A stretch of 64,000 nucleotides of DNA from Plantago major (GCA_026545765.1 CM048841.1:98599352-98663351); one strand, 5' to 3'; shown: positions 46,027-57,634, numbered from the stretch's first letter. Notes: a model not told the origin generated them from the sequence alone. Made by a program: numbers and translations.

Positions 46027-46281
46027 TAGAGACAACTGTGTGTACTTGAAGGGTGTCTTATTAGCGAATGCAGAGGGCACTGGCAATATATTATCACGCT
46101 CGACGAATATCAGCTCGAGTTCCATGACAATTCCTGATAGATCGAAACCTGATGTTCCCAACTCATTCCTGAGGATTTTCTGATGGGGAACTCCATGCGA
46201 GAAAGATGACAATAAGTCAAATTTGTCCGGTGAAGTTCCTAAGGAACGTGATAATTGTTTGGGGACTGCTATCATCAGATG
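46027..46281. repeat. Remaining M5 5' flank beyond the CACTA element
   Basis: Resumes the M-type upstream sequence at TAGAGACAACTG, matching about 10425 in the M2 flank and 24930 in the M4 flank. The 1.1 kb that should lie between the M5 ATG and this point is absent. Confidence 0.65.
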
Positions 46282-46806
46282 TAGGGGCGGACCTACCACC
46301 CGGGCAAGCCTAGACTTTAGCCCGGGGCCCCAGAAAAAAAAGGTTAATTATGTTTAAGTAGTTTAATTTTACATATTGTAATCAACAAGTTTGAAGTTAA
46401 TGTATTCTCTGTAGCTCAATTGGTAGTAACCTTATAAACTTTTAAGCCACTTTTCAACAACCCGGCTTCAATTCCTGCCATCAACGTTCCTTTTCTTATC
46501 ATTTTAGCTTTTTTTAAAGCCATTTTTCAACAACCCGAGTTCAATTCCTGCTATATATCAACACTCTTTTTCTTATCATTTTAGCGTTTTTTTTCCTTCT
46601 TCTTCTTCTTCACATACATTTCGATGTATATCATTATGTTCTCCTTAATATATACATTTTAAATTCATGATCACTTTAATTCAATTTATAGCTACCCATC
46701 GACGAAAAATATATATATAAAATACAAAAAAATATCAATTATTCAAAAAATTCTTGCGTCGTAAATTTAGCCCAGTGTCAAAAAATATTTTTGGATCCAC
46801 CCCCTG
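46282..46806. mobile_element. CAGGGGCGGA MITE, third copy
   Basis: Starts TAGGGGCGGACC after atcagatg and ends GGATCCACCCCCTG. The interior has the best A-box-like motif (TAGCTCAATTGGTAG, 46412) and two 75-bp B-box units. The right flank (CTGGTACCGG) does not carry the duplicate, so a rearrangement begins at its right end. Confidence 0.7.
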
Positions 46807-47538
46807 CTGGTACCGGACGAAAATAGTGAGCCAAAGCCACGTGCTTTAGCCGTGAAAATCGACACAGGGAAGCAACATAAAGCAAGGAAGAGCCGATACC
46901 CGTCGTAAAACGAAGGCGGTGACACACAAACGAGGTGTGCTCGGCCGAATCCTGCAACTCAAAAGGGAGGGACTTCCGACTTGTTGAAACCACAACAGCC
47001 AAACAAGATGATTAAGCAATCAATAAGGATAGCTAGGTGAAAGATGATGAAGACATCAAGAAGGATAGCTATTTGAAATATGAAGAACATAGTCGGCAAA
47101 GAGAGAATGGGAGGAAACCCACAAGAAAGGGAAAAACACTCTAGAGAGTGAAATCGCCCTAATTTTGTGATGTCTAATCCCTTCCATCCAATTTCTATAG
47201 CAAAAAAGAAAGAAAAAAGCCTGAAAATTTAAGTGTAAATTAGTGCCATAAAGTTACCAATCAAGAGCCCATGAGCTAAATTTTTTTTTAAAAAAAAAAA
47301 AACCCTCTTATTATACCCCTGACTTAATTCTAAAATGTATCTTTAATATTAGTTTTTCCTCAAGTCGTATAACATTTTAATTTTCAATTTCCAGTATATT
47401 CCAATTTGGCAGATTTCGGTCGTTTTATGGGTAGTGGGTAGGGGGGAGGTGGAGCGGTGGTGAGTGATGTGTCAAAATCAAAGTTTTAATATTTGTTTAA
47501 GAGCCAAGAGTTAATTCTCAACACTTCGAAAACTTGTA
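46807..47538. other. Unassigned sequence right of the MITE
   Basis: Less AT-rich to about 47010, then AT-rich. It has no supported gene and matches nothing else I noticed in the window. Confidence 0.35.
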
Positions 47539-48537
47539 GTGCAGTGAAGTTAACCCCGAGGTCGGCGAAAGACTTAACTAGACTGAGTTTGGGTTTACGA
47601 ATAGTAGACACAATATGGAAAGCAGTAAATGTTTGTTTGCTTCGGCAGCGAGATGATTAACTAGTGTATGAGTGAACAACTAAGCAGACAAAACTAGAGA
47701 CAGATTGATACTTAACGAGATTGATATATGAATGAGGAGAATTATGAAGTGGTGACTAGAAGACAAGCTAGCTAGCAGGAAATATGCAATCAACATGAAA
47801 ACGATTATTCTCAAGTTGTCACTACTTGGGTTCAGAAAACGAATAGCATTAGTGAAGGTGTCAATTTCACTAAGCTACAATTAATTAAACTAATCCTACT
47901 ATTACCGTTTGCAACTAACCGTTAGATTGAAGCAAGACGAAAAACGTTTTGGTTTCTAAAGATCAAATGCTTAATCTAACAATGATATTGACGGATTACA
48001 CATCAAACGTAATAGTAGAATACGCAATTAATCTAAAGAGCTCATAGTAATCGTAACCTGAATATATACATAATCGCATAAACCCTAACTAGCATGCTTG
48101 AATTCGTCACCACCCCATAATCAGGGTGTTTAGCTACTCATGTTATGCGAAGACATAATCAATAAAGCAATTAAACAATCAACACACATAATCTAATACT
48201 AGAAACGAAGAATCGAACGATTGATACAATTTACCCTTCGTTGTCACAAACACTAGGTAGAATTGAAGAACATGAGTTGAATCGATGCAAAGAGTATGTA
48301 GATTGCGCTCCCAATCAATGATAATCGTCGGATTACAAGGTGAAAATTGGTTCAATTACCTCAAAACGATAATTGCCTTGGAATTTAGGTATAGGTTGAG
48401 AGCAAAGTTCAATACTTGGCAATAGAATGAATTATGAAAGTATAATAATGTTGTTTCCGAGTAAAAGAAAGGAAGAAAAATTAAGTCCGAACGAATTAGG
48501 AAAGACTCGAGAAAAAATCGCACAGAAACAAAAAAGT

Positions 48538-48641
48538 TGGCGTCTGCCAACTTTCTAGTTGGCATCCGCCATGGAAGAAAGTTGGCGGACGCCAAAATCC
48601 ATCCATGGCGTCCGCCAAATCCAACTTTGGCGTCCGCCAGG
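48538..48641. repeat. GGCGTCCGCC short-repeat block
   Basis: Five variants of GGCGTCCGCCAA in both orientations (for example GGCGGACGCCAA at about 48583), forming hairpins, just before TAAACGTCGGAAT. It is the positional analogue of the palindromes at 7038-7219. Confidence 0.8.
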
Positions 48642-48760
48642 CCCTTTTTGGTCCTCTAAACGTCGGAATATGGAGATGGTTCCTTCTTCAAAGTTGTAGC
48701 TCTTGGTCTTATCTACGCGTGGACACCAAGATTAGGTCAATCGGAGTTCATATGCAAAAG

Positions 48761-49656
48761 TAGGGCTGAGCAGAAATGGCCCCGGCCCGAACCGGCCCGA
48801 AAAATCAGTTTTCGGGCCGACCCTAACCCTATTCGGTCCGGTCCTCGGGCTGCCCTAATTTAAAAATTCGGTTTTCGGTCCGGGCCGGTCCAAAACCGAA
48901 AAAAATCGGGCTGGACCGAAAAAACCGAATTTAAACCCTAGCCTCCCCTAATTCCCAAATCATCTGCCTCCCTTTTCATTGCTTCTCTTTTCTCTGCATC
49001 TTCTCTCTTTCTTTCTCCTTCTCTTCCAAATCGCGTTTCATCATCATCAGTTCATCTGCATCGATTCATCATCATCAATTCCTCCAGCGTTTCATCATCA
49101 TCAATTCCATGATTCATCATCATCATCGATTCATCTCTGCATCCATTCAGCCATGTTCGGTGGAGGAGATGTTTACGGTGTAGACATTGCCGGTGGCCCC
49201 TAGGATGAAGAATAGGGTGTCAACACGGTGGAGGAGGCGGAGGCGGTGGGAGATTGCGCGTATGAGGCGGTCGGAGAAGTGGTGGTGGTTTGGGTTGGAG
49301 AGGTGGAGCTCCTCCGGTGGTGGAGATGAGGTTGAGCCAACGGATTCCATGTATTTGAGGTAGGCCGTAGGAGTCGATCTGTATAGGCCGTAGGAGTCGA
49401 TCTGTATTTGGGTTGGAGAGGTGGAGCTCCTCCGGTGATGGTGTTTTGTTCTTCCTATGTTTGGATTAAGTATAGGCCGTAGGAGTCGATCTGTAAGTAA
49501 TAGTATGGATTTTTTTTTTATAAATTAAATTCGGTCCGGTCCAGGACCGACCATAATTCGGTCCGGTCCTCGGGCTAAGGAAAACCTAAAACTTTGGGCC
49601 GGTCTTTTTCGGTTCGGTCTCGGTTCGGGCCGGTTCTGGCCCGATGCTCACCCCTA
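48761..49656. mobile_element. hAT-type element, TAGGGCTGAGCA family, copy 2
   Basis: 896 bp from TAGGGCTGAGCA to TGCTCACCCCTA with exact 8-bp duplication TGCAAAAG at 48753-48760 and 49657-49664. The subterminal CGGTCCGG-type repeats are shared with copy 1 at 17002. The interior is different (TCATCATCATCAATTCC and a repeated GTAGGCCGTAGGAGTCGATC at 49360-49500). No transposase. Confidence 0.88.
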
Positions 49657-50003
49657 TGCAAAAGTTATGGCCAAAATGTCAAAGCTGCTCCATCGTAGTT
49701 CGAATTTCGCGCGCTTTCACTTAAACGGCTCTAAAATCTTCGTTCGAGCTCCGAATCCACTTCCGTTTCGATCGATCAACTCCTTTTTCAACCACCTTTC
49801 AGGTCCATAAACTTCCATGCTTCCATTAATGCATTAAATGCACTGGTTTAGCCCTTGTTTTAATGCGTTTTCACCACACACCTACAAAACACAAAAAACA
49901 CAAAAAACGTAACCAAACACTAATAAAACACATAAGAAATCTACTTGAGAATGACAATAAGACGGTAAAAAAGATCGAATGAGACTGTGTAAAATCGACT
50001 CAT

Positions 50004-51054
50004 CGGTGAGGGTGGCTGGAGTGGTGGTGGTGTGGAGGTTGGTGGGTGGTAGACGGTGGAAGGGTGGTTAGAGAGAATAGAGAGGGAGAGAGTGTTGGGA
50101 TTTGAGTGATTAAAGGAAGGAGGTGGATATATATTATGGGCAACCTGGTCAAATTGAGTGTAAATGGAAGATACCCTTTTTTTGAATAAAAGCAGCAAGA
50201 ACATCACCAGCCCGAAAATAAAGAACCAACAAATTGAGTTACAAATTGAGTATTTGCCTATTTGGTGCATTGTCCCTTCAGGTTCTGCTACAAGACCAAA
50301 GTAAAGAATTTTGTAAACATTCTCATTACTATAGAGAACATAAACACAGGATTAATCACTTCCAATCTAATACGTGGACATAGTTTTTTAATTATCTAGG
50401 GGCTCAGAGTATATCGAGCTATAAAATCAATACTAACACAAATCAATAACCCAAGAGGCACACAACATACACTCAGATTACGAAACAGGCAAATTTCAAC
50501 AACGAAATAACTAAGAATGAATGAATACAGACAGTATATAATACAATAAATTGCTCCATTAAAAGTCAGATTAAAGATACCATATGTCATCGTTATAAAT
50601 TAGTAGTACGAAATACTCCACGCCTACACTTCAGTTTTTCTTTGTTTAATAATGTACATGGCTCAAGGCCAACTATTACTTCAATAACAATGACAACATA
50701 ATTCAGCTCAGTCCTGCGCCAAATTCTTACCTACAACCAAAACATAAATAATAATAATCAATTTAAACAGCAGTTAATATGTAAGTGTGTTCAAACAACA
50801 AATGAGAAAATATATATTCAAAAAAATCCTCAAACTCAACTAAACCTCAACAAAACACATGCTAAATCAACAGGTATCGACAATGAACCATAATCATGCG
50901 ATTAAATAATAGCCATGAAAGAGAGTGCCTTTTTTTCCTCTATCGAAAGAGAGTGAGTTACATTAACGAAATAGGAGGAAGTGATTCATAAGAAAAAAGT
51001 AAAAATAGATCTTCGTCTCTCAATTCTAATTAGTTTACCTTGCACAACAAGACT
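50004..51054. other. Junction and M6 3' flank
   Basis: 50004-50090 is a GGTGGTGG-type stretch similar in composition to 54975-55140. From about 50600 the sequence matches the M-gene 3' spacer (AAAACATAAATAATAAT, CTCAACTAAACCTCAACAAAAC). There is no P partner for M6 here: the pair is broken between 50090 and 50600. Confidence 0.4.
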
Positions 51055-52470
51055 TCATTCTTTGCACTTGCAATACAAAACTTTCTTTTCAGCACGTATG
51101 TTTAGTACAACATCGGCCTGAAAAGTCAGACTAGCAGCGCTTGGGTCTTTAGCATCCCTGGCAGTGAATGTCAGTTCATGATGCAGAATACTAAGGCCAT
51201 AAGACTTCAAGTTCTCAACTGCCACAGCCACAAAATTTGAATGCTGCTAGAAAAGAAGGCGAATGATTACAGTATCACATTTTATTTCAGAACTCTTCAT
51301 AGTAAGAACAAGAATTGTCAAGCGAAAAAAGAACACTTACGTGCTCTATGTTATAGCTTTCGATGGCCACCTTACAAAGTTCCATAAAACGATCTTGCTT
51401 CAAGAGTTGGGAACATTCACTAGGACTGAGAGGAGAGCCGAAGGGAAAATACTCTTTAATTCCATTAACTCCCTGCAAAAGATATGCAAGTGCAGTTATG
51501 AGATCCATAAAAGTAAAGAGCAGGCTCATGTTGATAACAAACAATAAAAAGCTATGTAGGTTTGTCGTATTTGATGTACGGTAAACAAGACACCAACACC
51601 ATATCTTGAGGGATTAAAAACCATACCTTAAGGGATATGAATTTTTCATTCGGCAACTGTTTTCAAGGAAAAAGAAAAGAGCATTGTAAGTAAACATCAG
51701 GAAAAATAACACCACACCAAACGAAGTAACGAAGTAACTACAATGACTACAGATACTTCCATCAATTATACAAGTCAATTAGGATATGAATCCAGTACCA
51801 CGATTGAAGTTGCATACATATAGTTTAGTTTGAGCTGATCTTATGTAGTTGCAAAAGAGAACCTTATCGACAAACTGATACTATTCCAGCAACTAGTCGA
51901 ATAATAACAAAGAATAAGAAAAGGCCATATCTGGACAGGAATAGGATACAGTAAAGGCACAGCAAAGGCTTTGTCAATGTACCAGAAAATCATGGCTTTA
52001 GGGGTGGATTGTATGTAAGCCATGTTCGATTTTATCATCATCATTATCATCATCATCATCATCGTATAAAAACAGAATTCAATAGACTACTGTAACTTAC
52101 TCGAACAAATCCATAGATGAGTAGTTCCCAGTTTAACACATAACTTGACAACAACGAAAAAGAGCAGAATTGAATTCAATTGGGTAAAAATTGAACACAA
52201 GAAATCCATAGATCAGTAGTTCCCAAATTAACACAGAAAACGAACAACAAAAAATAGCAGAATTGAATTCAAGTAAGGGATGAATTATGCATGTAAAATG
52301 CTTACAAGTTCCTTCTTCGACCACTCTTCCGAACTGTACTTCTTCTCAAAGTCTTCCAATTTCTTTTTTATGATGGCCTCCCTCTTCTCTTCAGGGAGAC
52401 TTCTAAAAAGTTTTTCCGTTTTCTCTCTACGAAGGTTATCCAACTCGAATCCTGGTGGGAACGATCCCAT
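51055..52470 (-). CDS. Array gene M6, cystatin-like family, all exons open
   Basis: Exons: 52470-52306 (MGSFPPGFELDNLRREK, ending EEWSKKEL), 51656-51627 (LPNEKFISLK), 51472-51341 (KEYFPFGSPLSPSECSQLL) and 51246-51055 (LSILHHELTFTARDAKDPSA, ends CKCKE, stop). Exon lengths are again 165/30/132/192 with GT-AG borders and a 172-residue product. Exon 1 is nearly identical to M5, and exons 3-4 are nearly identical to M4 and M5. The full M-type 5' flank is present upstream to about 53520, so of the four intact copies this and M4 keep the most natural promoter. The function is unknown; a cystatin-like C-terminal fold is suggested only by pattern. Confidence 0.65.
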
Positions 52471-52479
52471 AGCTCCCAA

Positions 52480-53520
52480 ACCCTAGAAATTAGAAAAGGG
52501 AATTCGTTTTCTCTGCAAATATATTTGTGAATTGTTTTGTGATGTCAATTGTCACCACAACTGACTATTTAAGGAATCACCCTATTATATTGTTTCTGGG
52601 CTCACGCTAGTATACTATGGGCAGTTGGACTTAACATATCTCTACTGAATTTGCGATAGGCCCAAGTCATTTTCCTTTTTATTCAGAACATGGAAATAAG
52701 AATGGGTCGAGCCGAGCTTGAACGAGAGCGAGTTGAGACTGCGATTAAGATTTTAAAAAACCTAGTATTGAGAGCCTAGAATATGAAACTTATCAATCCT
52801 ACTAAGATGGATATTCCAACAAAAACGCTTAGAAAGAGGGAAGGCACCTTCAACTAAAAGGAAAATGCGAGACATAACTACGTGGGTTGCTTCGAGACAA
52901 TTCTTACGCCCATACAAATATATTAGATTCAGTTTAGAAAGAAGTTGGTTACTCGTTTGAATTTCATTTAAGTATGAATATATTATGTGTCACGAGGCTA
53001 CCGAGTATCATCGAGCTGTGGATAGTAGAGCGAGCTTGAAATGTGTTCGATCTCATCTCGAACGGCTTATCAAATGAGTATAGCTCGAGCCTTATCAAGT
53101 CAAGCCATTGATTAGTCTCAACCCTCATCAAACCATTGGGACCACACATTCGCAATTTTACTAGACCGAGACCAAAATTTGACATTTTACAAAAAAAAAT
53201 CCAAAAGTTCGAAAAAATGCAAATTGACCCTTCACATTTAAAATTTGTTCCCTTTTATATGCGTCTGTGATAGGTTCAAAATCTCATAAGCTCAACTCTA
53301 TTTGACTATGAGCTCGGTTTGCGTTTAAGCCTTCTCACAAGAATGTCCAACTGTGATCTCAATATGGTTTTGACTTTGGAGATTCAAGCCTAATTAGCCT
53401 CAACTTCAGTCCCAATAGATTTTCTAAAACTCAATGGTTAAATACATAACATGTGAACACCCAATTGGGTGGGTTGATCCCCCGATTCTCTGTTCCAATA
53501 TTGGGATAAATTCAATAAAT
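52480..53520. repeat. Duplicated 5' flank of M6
   Basis: Near match to 9320-10330 (M2) and 23520-24860 (M4). It stops at TTCAATAAAT, where a MITE begins. No gene. Confidence 0.65.
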
Positions 53521-53525
53521 GTGCA

Positions 53526-53680
53526 TAGGGGTGACCAACGAACTTAACGTGCACGAAATGTTCGTGAAAAAGTTCAGCAACGCTCAGTTCGTGACCGAAC
53601 TGAACATGTTCAAGTTTTTTCGAACCGGATGTCGAACACTTTTATTCTTTATCGAGTGTTTGCGAACACACACCAAAATA

Positions 53681-53741
<61 letters not shown>

Positions 53742-54064
53742 CATTTTGTCTACATGAAAAATCATGATGCAATTATTGTATTTTAGGCTTATAGTTTTCA
53801 GTTTTAAATTTATTATTGTTATTTATGATATTGTAGTATATTATTTTATTTTATTGAAAACGAACAAAACGTTTGAACGCACAATAATCGAACCGAACTG
53901 TTGAACGCAAACGAGCCGAACACGAACAATTAAAAAAATGTCGAACCGAACTCGAATACTAATTTGTAATGTTCATCGAACACGAACCGAACATACAAGA
54001 GAACGAACGAACGAACAGTAATTTTGTCAAATGTTCAATTCATTCGGTTTGTTGGCCACCCCTA
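53526..54064. mobile_element. hAT-like MITE (TAGGGGTGACC ends)
   Basis: 539 bp from TAGGGGTGACCAACGAAC to GTTGGCCACCCCTA, with subterminal CGAAC/GTTCG motifs throughout. Flanking 8-mers AATGTGCA and GTCGTGCA share only their last five bases, so the target duplication is decayed or absent. It contains a long ATT microsatellite. Confidence 0.75.
53682..53740. repeat. (ATT)n microsatellite
   Basis: About 19 ATT units inside the MITE. It accounts for the tyrosine run in the plus-strand frame across it. Confidence 0.95.
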
Positions 54065-54413
54065 GTCGTGCACCTTGGCTTCTCTAGGGCCAGGTGCAAG
54101 AGCTATATCTCACGGGTTGATCAGGTGCCTTAGCTCCTTCGAGGCCTACGAAGGAGATAGCCTTTCATTGGTCAATGAGTGATGGACCTTGGGTTAAGCT
54201 AGACGAATCATGGAGGTGTGTGTGGATCAAGGAGTTAAGCTAGAGGCCTTGGCTTCTCGATGAGTAAGAGCTGGAGCTCCAGATAGAGATGGAGCTAGCT
54301 AGCACATGGTCTCATTTGTTGGTCAAGTCCAAGGATCGGACATGGATCTTACATGATTGTCCATCTCAATGGGTCGATCGTGGGGTGGCTAGTCTTCATT
54401 TGCCAGCACTACA
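54065..54413. other. Unassigned segment ending in the shared fragment
   Basis: Unassigned DNA with short direct repeats (CCTTGGCTTCTC, GAGTTAAGCTAGA). 54337-54412 is the fragment also found at 15590-15676. No gene family recognised. Confidence 0.35.
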
Positions 54414-55140
54414 AAAAATTCATTGTCTAAACAGTGGTCGATCCGTTGCTAAGGGTTTAACGACGGATATGGCGATGGATAAAAATGTCGTCGTCATTTT
54501 TGGCGTCACAAATCTTCTAACGACGGATAACCTATCCGTCGCTAAATAACGACGGATTTAGCAACGGATAGAGTGTTGACTTTTTAGAGACGAGTTTTAT
54601 CCGTCGCTAAAAAAGCTGATTTTTCTCTCTTTTTTTTTAAATCCAAATTTTGGTTGTCTTAAATAGGTGGTTTTTTTTATTAATTTGCAGACGAATCGAC
54701 GATTTGGGGACGAATCGGATAAACCGACGATGATACAATTAATCAACAATTTTACACAAATATTCAATACGGATAAATCAACAATTTTATTAAACACGGA
54801 TAAATCGTGATAATCTGATAAATCGATCCTGGTAAAAAAATTAATACGGATATACAATACAATACAATATTTAATAATACGGATATACAATACAATACAA
54901 TATTTAATAATACAAATATACAATACAATACAATACGGATCTTGATCGAGCTTGCAAGATCTTGATCGGATCTTGATGGTGGTGGTGGATCTGGGCCGAT
55001 GGTGAAGGTAGTGGATCTGGGCAGTGTGTGGCGTGGTGGTGGAAGGACAGTGGAAGGTAGTGCGGCCTGGATGGTGGTGGAAGGAGGGTGGCGGAGTGGT
55101 GGTGGAAGGGTGGAGGCAGTGGTGCGGTGGTGGAAGGAGG
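54414..55140. mobile_element. CACTA-type terminus and interior fragment
   Basis: Begins CACTACAAAAAATTCATTG and continues with TCCGTCGCTAAAT/AACGACGGAT subterminal motifs to about 54615. It then has a tandem TACGGATATACAATACAATA segment (54843-54945) and a GGTGGTGG-rich stretch. No opposite terminus is found. The right edge abuts the last codons of P4 exon 1. Confidence 0.65.
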
Positions 55141-56383
55141 AGGATGGAGAAGAGGGAACTTGTAAGCATTTTACATACATTCTGCTCCTTATCAACAATT
55201 GATCCATTAATTGAATTCAATTCAATTCTGCTCTTTTTTTTTTTTAATGTTCGTTTTCTCTGTTAAATTGGGAACTACTGATCTGTGGATTGTTGTGTTC
55301 AATTTTGTTTCCCTAATTGAATTCAATTCTGCTCTTTTTCGTTGTTGTCATGTCATGTGTTAAATTAGGAACTCATCTATTGATTTGGTTGCCTCTGCAG
55401 TAGTAATAAATTTTCTGTTGAATTCTATTTTTATCTTATACTGTGATGATGTGCTGAAATTGAACATGCCTTTCACACCTTACCATGATTTTGTTATTTA
55501 ATTCTCCTTTACTTCTCGTGGTTAAAGGAGGTCGATATGTACATTGAACAAAGCCCTTGCTGTGCCTTTTGCTCTATCCCGGAGTGGATTCTATCCTGTC
55601 AAGATATGGCTTTCTCTTAATTCTTTGTTATTATTTGACTAATTGCTGCAATATGGAAGTATATGTAGTAATTATAGTTAATTCTTTTGGTGTGGTTTTA
55701 TTTTTTTTGTTGGTTCCTTTTTCTTGATGTTTACTAACAATGCTCTTTCCTTTTTTCCTTGAAAACAGTTGCCGAATGAAAAATACATAACCATTAAGGT
55801 ATTGTTTTAATTCCAATGTTAGTAGGATTCTTGTTACTTTACATGAATATGGAGTTGGTGTCTCGTTTATTGTACATTAAATATGACAAACCTACCTAGC
55901 TTTTCATTGTTTGATATCAACATGATCCTGACCCTGCTTATTACTTTTAGGGATCTCATAACTCCACTTGCATATCTTTTGCAGGGAGTTATTGGAAGTA
56001 AAGAGTATTTTCCCTTCGGCTCTCCTGTTAGTCATAGTGAATATTCCGAATACATGAAGCATGATCGATTTATGGAATGTTGTAAGTTGGCCATCGAAAG
56101 CTATAACATAGAGCACGTAAGTGTTCTTTTCACTGACAATTTATTGCTTGTATATATGAACAATGTTGTAACCATGCGCCTTCTTTTTTAGCAGCATTCA
56201 AATTTTGAGCCCGTGGCTGTTGAGGACTTGCAGAATTATGGCGTTGGTATTCTATAAAATAAAATGACATTCACTGCCAGGGATGCTAAAGACCCAAACG
56301 CTGCTAGGCTGACTTTTGAGGCGGATGTTGTACTAAACAACCGTGGTGAAAAGACAGTTTTGTATTGCAAGGGCAAAGAATGA
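55024..56383 (+). pseudogene. Array gene P4 with chimeric first exon
   Basis: Only the last six codons of the original exon 1 remain (55144-55161, MEKREL, then GTAAGC). They are fused in frame to an upstream open stretch from ATG 55024 that encodes a glycine- and tryptophan-rich sequence (GWWWKEGGGVVVEGW) derived from the CACTA-like fragment. Exon 2 is 55769-55798 (LPNEKYITIK) and exon 3 is 55985-56116 (KEYFPFGSPVSHSEYSEYM), both open. Exon 4 (56192-56383) has a TAA in place of the conserved HH codons (after NYGVGIL), so the cystatin-like domain would be cut to about 22 residues. Therefore broken at both ends. The 3' spacer continues to about 57634, where an Athila-like LTR starts and the M partner is lost. 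Confidence 0.65.
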
Positions 56384-57011
56384 AGTCTGGCTGTGCAAGG
56401 TAAACTAATTAGAATTGAGAGCCAACATTTATTTTTAGCCTTTTCTTATGAATCATTTCCTCCTGTGCCTTATGTAACTCTCTCTCCTTGGATTAAAAAA
56501 AGGCACTCTCTTTCTTGGCGATTATTAATTGCATGATTATGGTTCATACCAGTACCTGTTGATTTAGAATGTGTTTTGTTGATGTTTGGTTGAGTTTTAG
56601 GATTTTAATGGAGAAATTTATTGTATTATACTGTATTCATTTATTTTTAGTTATTTTGCTTGTGAAATACTACCATTGTTTCATAATCTTATTCTATGTT
56701 GCGCCTTTGTGCAAGGGAAGAAACTGAAGTTTGATCTCATAGTCGTCTATAAGTATATCGACACCAGTTCTTTCTCCATGACTTCACTATTGGTTCCATT
56801 TTCAAGTACTCTTCGTCCGATGTACTGAATAGCTGTAAAACTAGCCTTCTTGTCCAAGTGAACAATATAATTTCGAAGTATGTTTTTTATTTATGTACAT
56901 GGTTTTCATTTGGCTCTGTGTTTTGAAATAGTTAAGTTATGGAGCAGAACTATTCTCATTGTCGTTGATATAGTATTTATATAGTCTATAAATCAAACTT
57001 CAATTTCAAAG

Positions 57012-57099
57012 TGACAACGGTTACTCGATTGGTAAAGACGCTTCCTCCAACCAATAGGTCGGGGTTCGAGTCACATTTGCCGTTTCAAAAGAAAAAAAA
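57012..57099 (+). mobile_element. tRNA-related short retroposon, P4 copy
   Basis: Most diverged copy (TACTCGATTGGTAAAGACGC, GGGGTTCGAGTCAC, short A-tract), in the same spacer position as the others, flanked by AACTTCAATTTC on both sides. Confidence 0.6.
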
Positions 57100-57634
57100 C
57101 TTCAATTTCGGTTACATTGTGATCTATGTATATAATTCGTTGCATGTTTACTTTGTCAAGGTTTGTATTTTATCCAAGATAGAGTCTTTAACTCTTTAGG
57201 AAGCATAATTAATATGACAAAAGACTTAACCATCAAAACAGATGCACGATGCAAAGTGAACGATTGTGTTCATGCTCGATAGAGTGTAGGTAAAGTGCCC
57301 GACAAGATATGGTATAAAAGCTTATAGCAAGTTCGCCTGACTCGTAGGATCATAGCAGATAATCTATCTGAATTCAGAACTATAGTTATGCTAACAACAG
57401 TCAAGTCCATCATCGCCACGAAAGAGAGTGCTTTTTATTTCTATGTCGAAAGAGAATGACTCTTCGTCCGACGTACTGAATAGTTGTTGAGCTAGCCTTC
57501 TTGTCCAAGTGAACAATATAATGTCTATTGTATGCTACTGCTAAGTGTGTTTCTTATTTATGTACATTGCATTAGGCATATAAGATAGACCCAGTACTCC
57601 AGTTGACTCGGAAAACAGGTGTTGAACTCAGTCC

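Larger units (their letters stand above)
47539..50003 (-). mobile_element. Athila-like LTR remnant
   Basis: Paired with 57635-60029 by common features: a start region of the CCCGAGGTCG...TTAACTAGACT type (47554-47599), a block of short repeats (48538-48640), and a purine/A-rich end with AAACACAAAAAACACAAAAAAC (49880-49910). The expected minus-strand beginning TGATGAG is mutated (CGATGAG, about 50003). Borders are approximate. No gag or pol is present. It hosts the hAT element at 48761. Confidence 0.5.

Noticed and set aside
53519-53767. 82-codon ORF with a long tyrosine run
   Set aside because: The tyrosines are an (ATT)n microsatellite inside a MITE.
54999-55202. Glycine/tryptophan-rich ORF as an independent gene
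   Set aside because: It is GGTGGTGG-rich repeat DNA. Only its in-frame fusion to P4 is worth noting, and that is reported separately.
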